The position numbers and the translations under genes were made by a program. Below the pieces are notes generated by a model, which worked only from the letters and a program-made list of their open reading frames with translations, searched no databases and was not told the DNA's origin. Positions 1-6,021 of a stretch of 13,216 nt of DNA are shown here, in pieces; the stretch's first letter is position 1, and the number at the start of each line of letters is the position of its first letter. The DNA is from Candidatus Pacearchaeota archaeon (GTDB taxonomy: Archaea > Nanobdellota > Nanobdellia > Pacearchaeales > GW2011-AR1): positions 1-13,216 of the forward strand of contig WAQV01000070.1 in the NCBI GenBank assembly GCA_015520065.1, read 5' to 3'.

Positions 1-126
1 GTTTTTATAGATGATAAACTCGTTAATGTTAAAGGAGCAAAGAAAATAGGAATAAATGGGATTCATTTTAAGTCAAACAAACAATTATTTAACAATCTCA
101 GAAAGCTGGGAGTTGAGATAAAATGA
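1..126 (+). CDS. HAD-superfamily hydrolase, C-terminal fragment
   Basis: Only the last 41 codons and the stop are in the window, so the gene continues to the left. The reading frame starts VFIDDKLVNVKGAKKIGING, which matches the final motif of HAD-type phosphatases: a hydrophobic strand ending in Asp-Asp (residues 4-5 of the fragment), which helps hold Mg2+, then a helix with small residues and a strand ending near IHF. The N-terminal nucleophile Asp and the cap domain are outside the window, so the substrate cannot be judged; HAD-IA phosphatases of the phosphoglycolate/beta-phosphoglucomutase type end this way. The TGA stop overlaps the ATG of the next gene (ATGA), so the two are probably cotranscribed and translationally coupled. 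The HAD assignment is fairly safe; the exact enzyme is unknown. Confidence 0.72.
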   Translation, partial: VFIDDKLVNVKGAKKIGINGIHFKSNKQLFNNLRKLGVEIK

Positions 127-956
127 CTCCTGAAGAGTTTTTAGAGAAACTTGAAGTTGAACTTAAGATTTCAAAAAATTCAGAATACACTATCAGAAAC
201 TATTTGGATGCTAATAAACAACTTTTGAGTTTTTCAAAAAAAACTCCGGAAGAAATAACTGAGGATGATGTTAAGAAATTTCTTGCTGAAAAACTTACGG
301 ACAGGGCTGCATCATCAGTAATTCTCTTTCTTTCTGCTGTAAGATATGCTTATAGCAATTTATTGAAAAAAGACCCTACTGCTGGAATAAAAAGACCTAA
401 GCGAGAGAAAAAAATTCCTTCTGTGCTTTCAAAAGAAGAAGTAAATCTTCTTATAAATTCAATTGATACGAAAAAATCCAGACTGATGGTTTCTTTAATG
501 TATGCGTGCGGAATGAGAGTTTCAGAACTGATAAATCTTAAAATATCTGACCTGAATTTTAATGAAAAGATAGGGCATATCAGGCAGGCAAAAGGAAGAA
601 AAGACAGGATTTTTAATATTCCTGAATTTTTATTCGAGGATTTAAAAAAACATGCAGAAATGCAAAAAGAAAGAAATGAAGAATATTTATTTACTGGTCC
701 TAAAGGAAAGCTTTCAGAAAGAAACATACAAAAAATTGTCTCCTCAGCAGCAAGGCGTGCAGGAATTAATAAGCATGTTTCGTGCCATACCTTAAGGCAT
801 AGTTTTGCAACGCATCTTCTTGAGAAGGGTGTAAGCATAAGAGTAATACAAAGCCTGCTTGGGCATAGTTCAATATCAACAACAGAGCTTTACACTCATA
901 TTTCAACATCTCAACTAAAAGAAATAAAACACTTGATTGATGATATGATGAAGTAA
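123..956 (+). CDS. xerA: XerA-like tyrosine recombinase
   Basis: A complete 277-residue site-specific recombinase of the tyrosine (lambda integrase/Xer) family. Residues 1-85 form the N-terminal SAM-like DNA-binding domain, and residues about 95-275 the catalytic domain. All catalytic residues are visible: Arg132 in CGMRVSEL, Lys157 in AKGRKDR, His222 and Arg225 in HTLRHSFATHLL, His248 in LLGHSS, and the nucleophile Tyr257 in ELYTH. The short length and close match to the Xer core fit archaeal XerA, which resolves chromosome dimers at a dif site, better than a virus integrase, which usually carries extra arm-binding domains. The start ATG overlaps the stop of the HAD gene; the following recombinase-domain gene begins 1 bp after the stop. 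A role in mobile-element integration cannot be excluded. Confidence 0.9.
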   Translation: MTPEEFLEKLEVELKISKNSEYTIRNYLDANKQLLSFSKKTPEEITEDDVKKFLAEKLTDRAASSVILFLSAVRYAYSNLLKKDPTAGIKRPKREKKIPSVLSKEEVNLLINSIDTKKSRLMVSLMYACGMRVSELINLKISDLNFNEKIGHIRQAKGRKDRIFNIPEFLFEDLKKHAEMQKERNEEYLFTGPKGKLSERNIQKIVSSAARRAGINKHVSCHTLRHSFATHLLEKGVSIRVIQSLLGHSSISTTELYTHISTSQLKEIKHLIDDMMK

Positions 957-957
957 A

Positions 958-1443
958 ATGGAAAAAACTATTGAAGACTTGAAAAAAGAAAACCTCGTTT
1001 TGAAAGAGAGAATTCAGGAGCTGGAGCTAAAACTTAGTCAGATGAAGGAAAAACTGTCTTCGAGAGGAGAGCAGCAGAAAAAAGGAATGATAAAAAAAGC
1101 CTCTTATGAGGGAAAAGTCATGGCAAGACCTCCTTTCGGCTACAAGATTGAAAACAAACAACTTGTTCCTGCAGAAAACTCTCATTTAGTTGAAGAAATT
1201 TTTGAAGAATTTTTAAACTCTGATTTAAGTTTAAGGAAAATAGCAAAGAAATATGGATTGTCTGTCAATGGATTAAAAAAAATCTTAACAAATTTTACTT
1301 ACATAGGGAAAATAAAATTCAATAACCATATTTTTCAAGGTAGCCATAAGCCGTTAATATCTTCTACACTGTTTAATCATGTGCAAAACAAACTCGAAAA
1401 ACTTGGAATAAAAAATCAGTTAAATAATACTTCTGTTCAATAA
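958..1443 (+). CDS. Orphan serine-recombinase 'Recombinase' domain protein with coiled coil
   Basis: A 161-residue protein. Residues 3-35 are a heptad-like coiled coil (KKENLVLKERIQELELKL). Residues 40-150 resemble the 'Recombinase' DNA-binding domain of large serine recombinases: EGKVMARPPFGYKI at 52-64, an IFEEF helix (81-85), a helix-turn-helix SLRKIAKKYGLSVNGLKKIL (91-110), the FTYIGKIKF turn (113-121) and HKPLISSTLFNHVQNKL (130-146). The catalytic resolvase domain with its nucleophilic serine is absent, and so is a C-terminal zinc ribbon. It cannot cut DNA in the known way and probably acts as a DNA-binding accessory or architectural protein. It lies 1 bp downstream of the tyrosine recombinase gene and is surely cotranscribed with it. 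The family likeness is from visible motifs; the link to Xer recombination is inference from position. Confidence 0.72.
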   Translation: MEKTIEDLKKENLVLKERIQELELKLSQMKEKLSSRGEQQKKGMIKKASYEGKVMARPPFGYKIENKQLVPAENSHLVEEIFEEFLNSDLSLRKIAKKYGLSVNGLKKILTNFTYIGKIKFNNHIFQGSHKPLISSTLFNHVQNKLEKLGIKNQLNNTSVQ

Positions 1444-1444
1444 T

Positions 1445-1456
1445 CTTTTTATACTC
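1445..1456 (+). promoter_or_regulatory. TATA box of the RNase H-like gene
   Basis: A CTTTTTATACTC stretch lies right after the stop of the preceding gene and is centred about 25 bp before the ATG at 1475. That spacing puts the transcript start at or next to the start codon, as in leaderless archaeal mRNAs, and suggests that this gene is not simply read through from the recombinase operon. Confidence 0.55.
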
Positions 1457-1474
1457 ACTCAATCATCAAAGATT

Positions 1475-2050
1475 ATGCACTGGAGGAAAAGAGGTGATAT
1501 TTATATTCCAGAATCTGAAAATTCCTCTAAAGCTCTTGAAAATAGAGTTCTTTATGTTGGGATTGATGAATCGAATCACGGAAAATTTCCAGAGGTTTTT
1601 GTATCAGTTTTTTCAAACCTGGAGAAAGATATTGAAAAACAACCATATATTCCAAAATCACGAAACCATAACAAACTGTTCGGAAAATTCTCAAAAAGGG
1701 ATTACAGTTTCTTGCTTGTTTCAGAGAACGACCACAAAAGAATTCCTAAATACGAGTTTATGGGAGTTGTAACTGCAAGCCTAATAAAAGACAAAGTTGG
1801 TAGAGATATAGAAAATTTGTTAATTTATCTGGATGGAGAAATAGGACAGACAAAACAGTTTTTCATAAAATATTTAGTATCAAAAACATGCAACATTGAG
1901 ATAAAAAGAATACATGTCAAGTCAGGAGCAGGAATGGACACTAAATACAAGATAGTCAATATTGCAGACCAAATGGCTCATTATTTATTCAGAGAAGCTC
2001 CTCCTAAAAAAATATCGGAAAACAAACACAGGAGATATCTTATAAGATAA
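1475..2050 (+). CDS. Unrecognised protein, possible RNase H-fold nuclease (DUF3800-like pattern)
   Basis: A 191-residue soluble protein that I do not firmly recognise. It has a strand ending in acidic residues, VLYVGIDES (25-33, Asp31 and Glu32), a second strand ending in Asp, NLLIYLDGE (114-122, Asp120), and a late NIADQMAHYLF helix (162-172, Asp165). This order of strand-DE, strand-D and helix-D is what RNase H-like folds use to hold two metal ions; a terminal 'AD..A' helix is also typical of DUF3800 proteins. There is no signal peptide or membrane segment. The C-terminus is basic (KHRRYLIR). It has its own TATA box and converges on the uS9 gene with a 15-bp gap. Nuclease function is inference from the spacing of acidic residues only. 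Confidence 0.5.
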   Translation: MHWRKRGDIYIPESENSSKALENRVLYVGIDESNHGKFPEVFVSVFSNLEKDIEKQPYIPKSRNHNKLFGKFSKRDYSFLLVSENDHKRIPKYEFMGVVTASLIKDKVGRDIENLLIYLDGEIGQTKQFFIKYLVSKTCNIEIKRIHVKSGAGMDTKYKIVNIADQMAHYLFREAPPKKISENKHRRYLIR

Positions 2051-2065
2051 TTAAGTGTACAATAA

Positions 2066-2470
2066 TTATCTCTTAGAGCTCTGCCTTTTTGCTCTTGCTT
2101 TACTGTCTCCAGGCTTGTAGGCTTCTTTTCTTCTTACATCTGCAACAAGAAGATTTCTGTCATAACCTAAAAACGCTTTTTCAAGAGGTTTTGATTTTGT
2201 AAAGTTTATTATTGCTTTGGCTATTGCAATCCTTGCTGCATCAATCTGCCCTTTTTCTCCTCCTCCTTTAATTTTCACAGCAATATCAAAGTTTATCTTT
2301 CCTAAAACACTTTCTGCAATTCTCAAAGGCTCTTCAATCTTAAGCCTGTCGAATAGCTGAAGGTTCTTGTAATCTCTGTTATTTATAGTTACTTTTCCGT
2401 TTCCTTCAGTAAGAAATGCTCTTGCAACAGCGGCCTTTCTCTTTCCTGAAGCAATTATTTTTGAACTCAT
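2066..2470 (-). CDS. rps9: 30S ribosomal protein S9 (uS9)
   Basis: A 134-residue small-subunit protein, normal length for archaeal uS9. It starts with the archaeal pattern ASGKRKAAVARAFLTEGNG, has the family core KIKGGGEKGQIDAARIAIAKA, and ends in the lysine/arginine-rich tail KARAKRQSSKR, whose last residues reach the P-site tRNA in the ribosome. The ATG overlaps the TGA of uL13 by 4 nt, so the genes are translationally coupled. It is the last gene of a minus-strand operon eL18-uL13-uS9, the conserved archaeal order. In many archaea rpoN follows directly; here rpoN lies about 3.5 kb away. Confidence 0.96.
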   Translation of the reverse strand: MSSKIIASGKRKAAVARAFLTEGNGKVTINNRDYKNLQLFDRLKIEEPLRIAESVLGKINFDIAVKIKGGGEKGQIDAARIAIAKAIINFTKSKPLEKAFLGYDRNLLVADVRRKEAYKPGDSKARAKRQSSKR

Positions 2471-2859
2471 TTGAAAATCTCACTCACCTTCATAAATTTA
2501 ATTTTCGGCTTTGAGCTCAGACTGATTTTTTCTGAGTTTTCAAATTTCTCAGGAAGCCCTGAATAACACTTTATTCTCTTAAATGCTGCTTTCCCAATAC
2601 CTCTTCTGTGGTTTGGAAGCATCCCTCTTATGGCTCTTTTAACTATTCTTTCAGAGCTTCTTGAATATTTTAGTCCTTTCTGGCTGCTTCCAACCCTTCT
2701 TCTTCTTGCAAAAAACTCTTCAAGGATATCCTTCCTGTTCCCAGTAATAATAACTTCATCGCAATTTACTACAACTATGTCTTCTCCTTTTAAAGCCTCT
2801 TTTGCAGCATAACTTGCCAGCCTTCCTAAGACAGTGTTTTTTCCATCAATGACCCTCAT
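2467..2859 (-). CDS. rpl13: 50S ribosomal protein L13 (uL13)
   Basis: A 130-residue large-subunit protein, a little shorter than typical archaeal uL13 (about 140-155). Conserved pieces are the start VIDGKNTVLGRLASYAAKEAL, VVNCDEVIITGNR, and the basic motif AIRGMLPNHRRGIGKAAFKRI near residues 78-98. It is an early-assembling 23S-binding protein. Both ends overlap neighbours: the ATG overlaps the TGA of eL18 and the TGA overlaps the ATG of uS9, each in an ATGA arrangement. The shortening is in the C-terminal part, which fits the reduced ribosomal proteins of small-genome archaea. Confidence 0.95.
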   Translation of the reverse strand: MRVIDGKNTVLGRLASYAAKEALKGEDIVVVNCDEVIITGNRKDILEEFFARRRRVGSSQKGLKYSRSSERIVKRAIRGMLPNHRRGIGKAAFKRIKCYSGLPEKFENSEKISLSSKPKIKFMKVSEIFK

Positions 2860-3224
2860 TTTAGCACTCTTATCCCTTTGGCCTCGGGATTTTTTTTAAT
2901 TTCCTCTAATATAGTCCTTGCTTCGATTTTTGAATTCAAAAGTTTTTCCTTTGCCTTATCTGAAAAGCTCAGGGCAACTATTTTTATTTTCTTAGTAATC
3001 TCTCCTTGAGAAAGGATTTTTCCTGGGACAACTATTGTTTCATTATCTTTTGCCTGGCTATCTATTTCACTTAAGTTTACAGAAACTCTTTTTCTTTTTG
3101 GAGATGTTAGAATTGATGCTACTTCTAGCCATGCGTTTTCCTTCTTTGCAGCAATAACTGTTCTAACCAACTCTGGATTGCTTTTCTTTTTTAATTGTTT
3201 TTCAATTTTGGTTTTTGATTTCAT
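2856..3224 (-). CDS. rpl18e: 50S ribosomal protein L18e (eL18)
   Basis: A 122-residue archaeal/eukaryotic-type ribosomal protein and first gene of the minus-strand operon with uL13 and uS9. Family features are the N-terminal SNPELVRTVIAA, the basic strand TSPKRKRVSVNLSEID, and the strongly conserved TIVVPGKILSQGEITKKIKI followed by VALSFSDKAKEKL. The fold is related to bacterial uL15. The ATG start is supported by a TATA-like element centred about 25 bp upstream, which would give a leaderless message. The stop overlaps the start of uL13. Confidence 0.95.
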   Translation of the reverse strand: MKSKTKIEKQLKKKSNPELVRTVIAAKKENAWLEVASILTSPKRKRVSVNLSEIDSQAKDNETIVVPGKILSQGEITKKIKIVALSFSDKAKEKLLNSKIEARTILEEIKKNPEAKGIRVLK

Positions 3225-3244
3225 TTTAACCAGTTTTAGCCAAC

Positions 3245-3253
3245 AATATTAAC
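3245..3253 (-). promoter_or_regulatory. TATA box of the eL18-uL13-uS9 operon
   Basis: On the minus strand this reads GTTAATATT and is centred 25 bp before the eL18 ATG. It is a weaker match than the other boxes in the window, but the spacing is the same. No Shine-Dalgarno sequence lies between it and the start. Confidence 0.4.
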
Positions 3254-3259
3254 TCAAGC

Positions 3260-3275
3260 AGGATTAGAAAATCCT
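3260..3275. other. Small perfect hairpin between eL18 and tRNA-Leu
   Basis: AGGATT and AATCCT form a perfect 6-bp stem with a 4-nt loop (AGAA). It is followed by a short patch that is G+C-rich for this window (about 3280-3297). It lies in the divergent space between the ribosomal operon promoter and the tRNA promoter. No known RNA family was recognised; it may be regulatory, part of a small RNA, or chance. Confidence 0.3.
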
Positions 3276-3328
3276 ACTATCGCGTCAGCTCGCAGGACAT
3301 AAGAAGCTGGAAAGTTTAGTTTATAAAA

Positions 3329-3337
3329 CTTTTTATA
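3329..3337 (+). promoter_or_regulatory. TATA box of tRNA-Leu
   Basis: CTTTTTATA lies about 33 bp before the first base of the tRNA, which would give a short 5' leader of about 7 nt for RNase P to remove. A second AT-rich box (TTTATAAAA, from 3320) overlaps just upstream, so the exact element is uncertain. Confidence 0.5.
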
Positions 3338-3366
3338 GTTAGATTTTCTGCTAAAGTTACTATGAA

Positions 3367-3450
3367 GCGGGGATGCCGGAGCGGTCAAACGGACATGGCT
3401 AAGGACCATGTGGCTTAGTGCCTGCGAAGGTTCGAATCCTTCTCCCCGCA
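3367..3450 (+). tRNA. tRNA-Leu with anticodon AAG
   Basis: An 84-nt class II tRNA. The acceptor arm GCGGGGA (3367-3373) pairs with TCCCCGC (3443-3449). The anticodon stem CATGG/CCATG (3394-3398, 3406-3410) closes the loop CTAAGGA, putting T33 at 3400 and anticodon AAG at 3401-3403. The long variable arm (3411-3425) has a GGC/GCC stem, and the T arm GAAGG-TTCGAAT-CCTTC is at 3426-3442. The discriminator is A (3450), which with the GCGGGG acceptor fits archaeal leucine rather than serine (G). No CCA is encoded and there is no intron. Adenine at the wobble position is very unusual in archaea, where GAG would be expected; see findings. Confidence 0.93.
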
Positions 3451-3480
3451 TAAAAAATAATTATTATTTCTTCATAACTC

Positions 3481-3488
3481 TTATAAAC
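3481..3488 (+). promoter_or_regulatory. TATA box of the PfkB-type kinase gene
   Basis: TTATAAAC is centred 25 bp before the ATG at 3509. This supports that ATG over the internal Met at codon 11, and implies a leaderless transcript. Confidence 0.5.
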
Positions 3489-3508
3489 TCTTTTTCAGGA
3501 CTAAAGAC

Positions 3509-4498
3509 ATGCTCTCGGATTTTTGGGGAATTCTTGAAATGTTTAAAGACAGAAGAGTTATAGTTGTTGGAGATATTCTTTTAGATAAATATCTTTTAGG
3601 AGAGGTAAAAAGACTTAATCCAGAACAGCCTGCAGCTCCTGTAGTAAATATATATGGAGAGAGATATGTTCTTGGAGGTGCTGCAAATGTCGCAAATAAT
3701 ATTGCTTCTCTTGGAGCAAAATGTTGTTTGTATGGAGTTATTGGAAAAGATAGTCACGGAAAAAAAGTTGAGAAAATCTGTAATGAAAAAGGAATTGATT
3801 TGAGGAATTTTTATGCAGACAACCCCACAATTGTTAAGCAGAGAGTTCTTGCTCACGGCCAACAAATGATAAGGTTAGATTTTGGAGAACACTCCTTAGA
3901 GAAAATAAGTAACAATTTGCAGGACAAAATTATGTCTTCTATAAAATATGAAATTAAGGACTATGACTGCGTTATTTTGTCAGATTATAACAAGCTTATG
4001 TTCGGAAGCGGTCTTGAAAAAAAGATTATAGAAACTGCCAAGAAAGAAAAAATAAAGGTGCTGGTTGACCCTAAGCCAAGAAATGGTGAAAATAGTTTGT
4101 TTAAAGGATGCACCATAATCAGGCCAAATAAGATTGAGGCAGAAAAAATGACTGGAATTGAGTATTCTAAAGAGAAGTTGAAAGATATTGGAAAATGCCT
4201 TTCAGAAAAACTTGATGCGGAATACTCTGTAATAACTTGCGGCGAGGAAGGAGCATTTGTTTATGATAGGAAAGAAGGAAACTCAAAACATATAAAAACA
4301 ATTCCTAGAAATGTTGCTGATGTTACAGGTGCTGGAGACACTTTTATTGCTGTGCTGGCTTTAGGGCTTTCCACAGGATTGGATGTTTACAGAAGCGCTG
4401 AAATAGCAAATTACATTGCAGGAATGGTTGTAGAGTATGCAGGAACAAAAGCTCTTACAATAAAAGAGATTAAAGAGCATGTAAAGAGGGATTTCTAG
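3509..4498 (+). CDS. PfkB-family sugar kinase, RfaE1/HldE heptose-kinase type
   Basis: A 329-residue ribokinase-fold kinase. Visible motifs are VIVVGDILLDKY (17-28), which opens the HldE/RfaE1 kinase domain, the substrate loop VLGGAANVANNIASLGA (54-70), VDPKPRN (186-192), RPNKIEAE (205-212), and the PfkB signature DVTGAGDTF (271-279) with the catalytic Asp277 and anion-hole glycines. The closest known relatives phosphorylate D-glycero-D-manno-heptose 7-phosphate at C1 to make activated heptose for surface glycans. The C-terminal nucleotidyltransferase half found in bacterial HldE is absent, so a separate ADP-transferase would be needed. It is a single-gene unit between tRNA-Leu and 5S rRNA. 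The family is sure; the substrate is inferred. Confidence 0.85.
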   Translation: MLSDFWGILEMFKDRRVIVVGDILLDKYLLGEVKRLNPEQPAAPVVNIYGERYVLGGAANVANNIASLGAKCCLYGVIGKDSHGKKVEKICNEKGIDLRNFYADNPTIVKQRVLAHGQQMIRLDFGEHSLEKISNNLQDKIMSSIKYEIKDYDCVILSDYNKLMFGSGLEKKIIETAKKEKIKVLVDPKPRNGENSLFKGCTIIRPNKIEAEKMTGIEYSKEKLKDIGKCLSEKLDAEYSVITCGEEGAFVYDRKEGNSKHIKTIPRNVADVTGAGDTFIAVLALGLSTGLDVYRSAEIANYIAGMVVEYAGTKALTIKEIKEHVKRDF

Positions 4499-4537
4499 AA
4501 TATAAGAATGAAAAATTTGGAACTACAAAAAACCCAA

Positions 4538-4549
4538 AAATTTAAAAAG
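4538..4549 (+). promoter_or_regulatory. TATA box of 5S rRNA
   Basis: AAATTTAAAAAG is centred about 27 bp before the start of the 5S gene, the usual archaeal spacing to the transcript start. Confidence 0.5.
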
Positions 4550-4569
4550 CCTCATCATTAAAAAATAGT

Positions 4570-4684
4570 GAAGACGGCCATAGTAGTCGGGAAATACCTG
4601 GTCTCATTCCGAACCCAGAAGTCAAGCCGGCTACGTCGTCCGTGTTAGTGTCCGACAAGACGCGAAGCGGCGATGCTGTCTTCT
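4570..4684 (+). rRNA. rrf: 5S ribosomal RNA
   Basis: The 5' and 3' ends pair as the terminal stem: GAAGACGG (4570-4577) with CTGTCTTC (4676-4683, one G-U pair). Inside are the hallmarks of 5S: GGCCATAGTAG, then CTGGTCTCATTCCGAACC (the helix III loop region) and GAAGTCAAGCCGGC. The gene stands alone, with its own promoter and a T-run after it, and is unlinked to 16S/23S in this window, as is common in small-genome archaea. The ends are accurate to a few bases. Confidence 0.93.
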
Positions 4685-4689
4685 CTGAA

Positions 4690-4695
4690 TTTTTT
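4690..4695 (+). terminator. T-run terminator after 5S rRNA
   Basis: Six consecutive T on the coding strand begin 6 bases after the 5S terminal stem. Archaeal RNA polymerase stops at such T-runs without needing a hairpin. Confidence 0.5.
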
Positions 4696-4732
4696 CTATT
4701 GCAGTTTTCTTTGATTGTTGAGTGTTGCAAAA

Positions 4733-4742
4733 AAATTTAAAT
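4733..4742 (+). promoter_or_regulatory. TATA box of rnp4
   Basis: AAATTTAAAT is centred about 25 bp before the ATG at 4763, giving a leaderless message and supporting this start. Confidence 0.5.
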
Positions 4743-4762
4743 GAAAAACACTTACAAGAATA

Positions 4763-5032
4763 ATGAAAAAAACGCTTTCTAAAAAAGAGGCTATAAGGAA
4801 AATTGAGGAATTTTTTTCCAGTGATGATTTTAAAGATAAAACTCCAAAAGAGGTTAAAAAGATAAAGAGGCTTGCAATGGCTTACAACATTAAACTTAAA
4901 GAGTTAAGGAGGAAATTCTGCAAAAAATGTCTTACTCCTTACAGAAATCCTAAAATCAGAATAAGAAACAAAATCAAGTCAGTAACATGCGAAAATTGCG
5001 GCTATATTGCAAGATGGAAGTTGAAGGATTAA
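4763..5032 (+). CDS. rnp4: RNase P protein component 4 (Rpp21/Rpr2 family)
   Basis: An 89-residue protein. The N-terminal half is helical and basic (residues 1-50, ending AYNIKLKELRRKF). The C-terminal half is a zinc ribbon with CKKC at 53-56 and CENC at 76-79, and basic strands between them (NPKIRIRNK). This is the architecture of archaeal Rnp4, the homologue of human Rpp21, which pairs with Rnp1 (Rpp29) on the specificity domain of RNase P RNA during tRNA 5'-end processing. Its length is slightly short for the family (about 95-120). The TAA overlaps the stop of the convergent glycosidase gene by 4 bp. Confidence 0.88.
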   Translation: MKKTLSKKEAIRKIEEFFSSDDFKDKTPKEVKKIKRLAMAYNIKLKELRRKFCKKCLTPYRNPKIRIRNKIKSVTCENCGYIARWKLKD

Positions 5033-5982
5033 TCAATGACTTTATAACCCTTTACACTCAAAATTCTTTTTACACTTTCATTAATTCTTTCCTCTAAAAT
5101 TTCCTTTTTCTTCACTGCATTTTCAATTTCGTTTACTCTTTTCAGAATTTTCGAATATATTGAAAATTTGCTGCTGTCTAACAACAAATCATTTCCAGCT
5201 TTCACAAGTTCAGGATAAACCTTCTTAAAATTAAATAAATATGACCATCTTAATCCCATCATTGTAACAGCATCTGTGACTATAAGGCCGTTAAATTTTC
5301 TTTTAAGCCCTAAAATAATTTTTTTAGAAACAGTGCATTGTTTGTTTTCTGAATTGATTGCTCCATAAACAATAGGATGTCCTATCATTATCATATCTAT
5401 TCCGCTTTTTATTGTCTCGTCAAATAATTCCAAATCTTCTTTATGTATTTTTGTTTTAAACTTAAACCAGTGAGGGTCTTTAATCATGCTCCCTCCTGGA
5501 TAGTGTTTTGCAACTGCAAAAATTTTTTCTTTGTGCAACCCTTTTACATATTGCCTAATTTTTTCTTTTACCTCTTTAAGAGTTCCTCTAAAACTTCTTC
5601 CTGGCCATACATTGTTTCTTACTTCAACAACTGGGGAAAAATTGAGATTAAATCCTAATTCCTTTAATATTTTCCCGTGTTCTTTTCCTAAGAAATATGC
5701 GTCTTTAGGGGTTTTGATTTCTCCGAAAGTTTTGCTTTTATAAAAATTCTTGAAGGGATTCCAGTATCCTTCCATATCTGTAGCAACAAAAAGCTTAATT
5801 TGAGAATTTCTTTGATACTTTCTGATAGTTTCCTTATACTCTTGTTTCGTATTTAAATCATCCAAAAATATCCCTCCAACTCCTAACTCACCAAACCTTT
5901 TATCAAAGCTATTTCCATTAACAATAATCATCTGAGCGATTTTCTCTTTCAAACTTAACTTATTAAGATTTATATGTTCCAT
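5029..5982 (-). CDS. Glycoside hydrolase family 3, NagZ-like
   Basis: A 317-residue single-domain GH3 protein with a (beta/alpha)8 barrel. It has the start LSLKEKIAQMIIV, a VATDMEG strand (66-72), FNLNFSPVVEV (111-121), the signature AKHYPGG (158-164), a following Asp169-x-His171 pair, MIMIGHPIVYGAI (197-209) and GLIVTDAVTM (232-241), in which Asp237 is the expected nucleophile. The KHxPGG....DxH arrangement is that of NagZ-type beta-N-acetylglucosaminidases, where an Asp/His pair serves as acid/base. The length also fits NagZ, which lacks the second GH3 domain. No signal peptide is seen, so it should be cytoplasmic. Its stop overlaps that of rnp4, and it starts 39 bp after rpoN. The natural substrate in an archaeon without murein is unknown. 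Confidence 0.82.
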   Translation of the reverse strand: MEHINLNKLSLKEKIAQMIIVNGNSFDKRFGELGVGGIFLDDLNTKQEYKETIRKYQRNSQIKLFVATDMEGYWNPFKNFYKSKTFGEIKTPKDAYFLGKEHGKILKELGFNLNFSPVVEVRNNVWPGRSFRGTLKEVKEKIRQYVKGLHKEKIFAVAKHYPGGSMIKDPHWFKFKTKIHKEDLELFDETIKSGIDMIMIGHPIVYGAINSENKQCTVSKKIILGLKRKFNGLIVTDAVTMMGLRWSYLFNFKKVYPELVKAGNDLLLDSSKFSIYSKILKRVNEIENAVKKKEILEERINESVKRILSVKGYKVID

Positions 5983-6007
5983 AAACAGAAAAAGAAGTAA
6001 ATCTAGA

Positions 6008-6015
6008 TAAATTTA
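6008..6015 (-). promoter_or_regulatory. Possible TATA box of the GH3 gene
   Basis: A TAAATTTA element lies between rpoN and the GH3 gene, about 29 bp before the GH3 ATG. The spacing is slightly long, and the GH3 gene may instead be cotranscribed with rpoN. Confidence 0.3.
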
Positions 6016-6021
6016 ACTAGT

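Noticed and set aside
350..838. Long minus-strand frame of 162 codons
   Set aside because: It is antisense to the tyrosine recombinase, whose catalytic motifs are complete; rich in Ser/Phe/Leu as expected for the complement of an AT-rich gene.
123..1443. Integrated virus or plasmid marked by the two recombinase-type genes
   Set aside because: No tRNA-end duplication, no virus or plasmid genes, and the neighbours are housekeeping genes; the XerA-like protein looks chromosomal.
3254..3451. Minus-strand open frame of 65 codons between eL18 and the kinase gene
   Set aside because: It runs antisense through the whole tRNA-Leu; its RGEGFEPS start is the familiar false peptide made by the complement of a tRNA T arm.
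4542..4730. Minus-strand open frame of 62 codons
   Set aside because: It covers the 5S rRNA on the opposite strand and has no coding features of its own.
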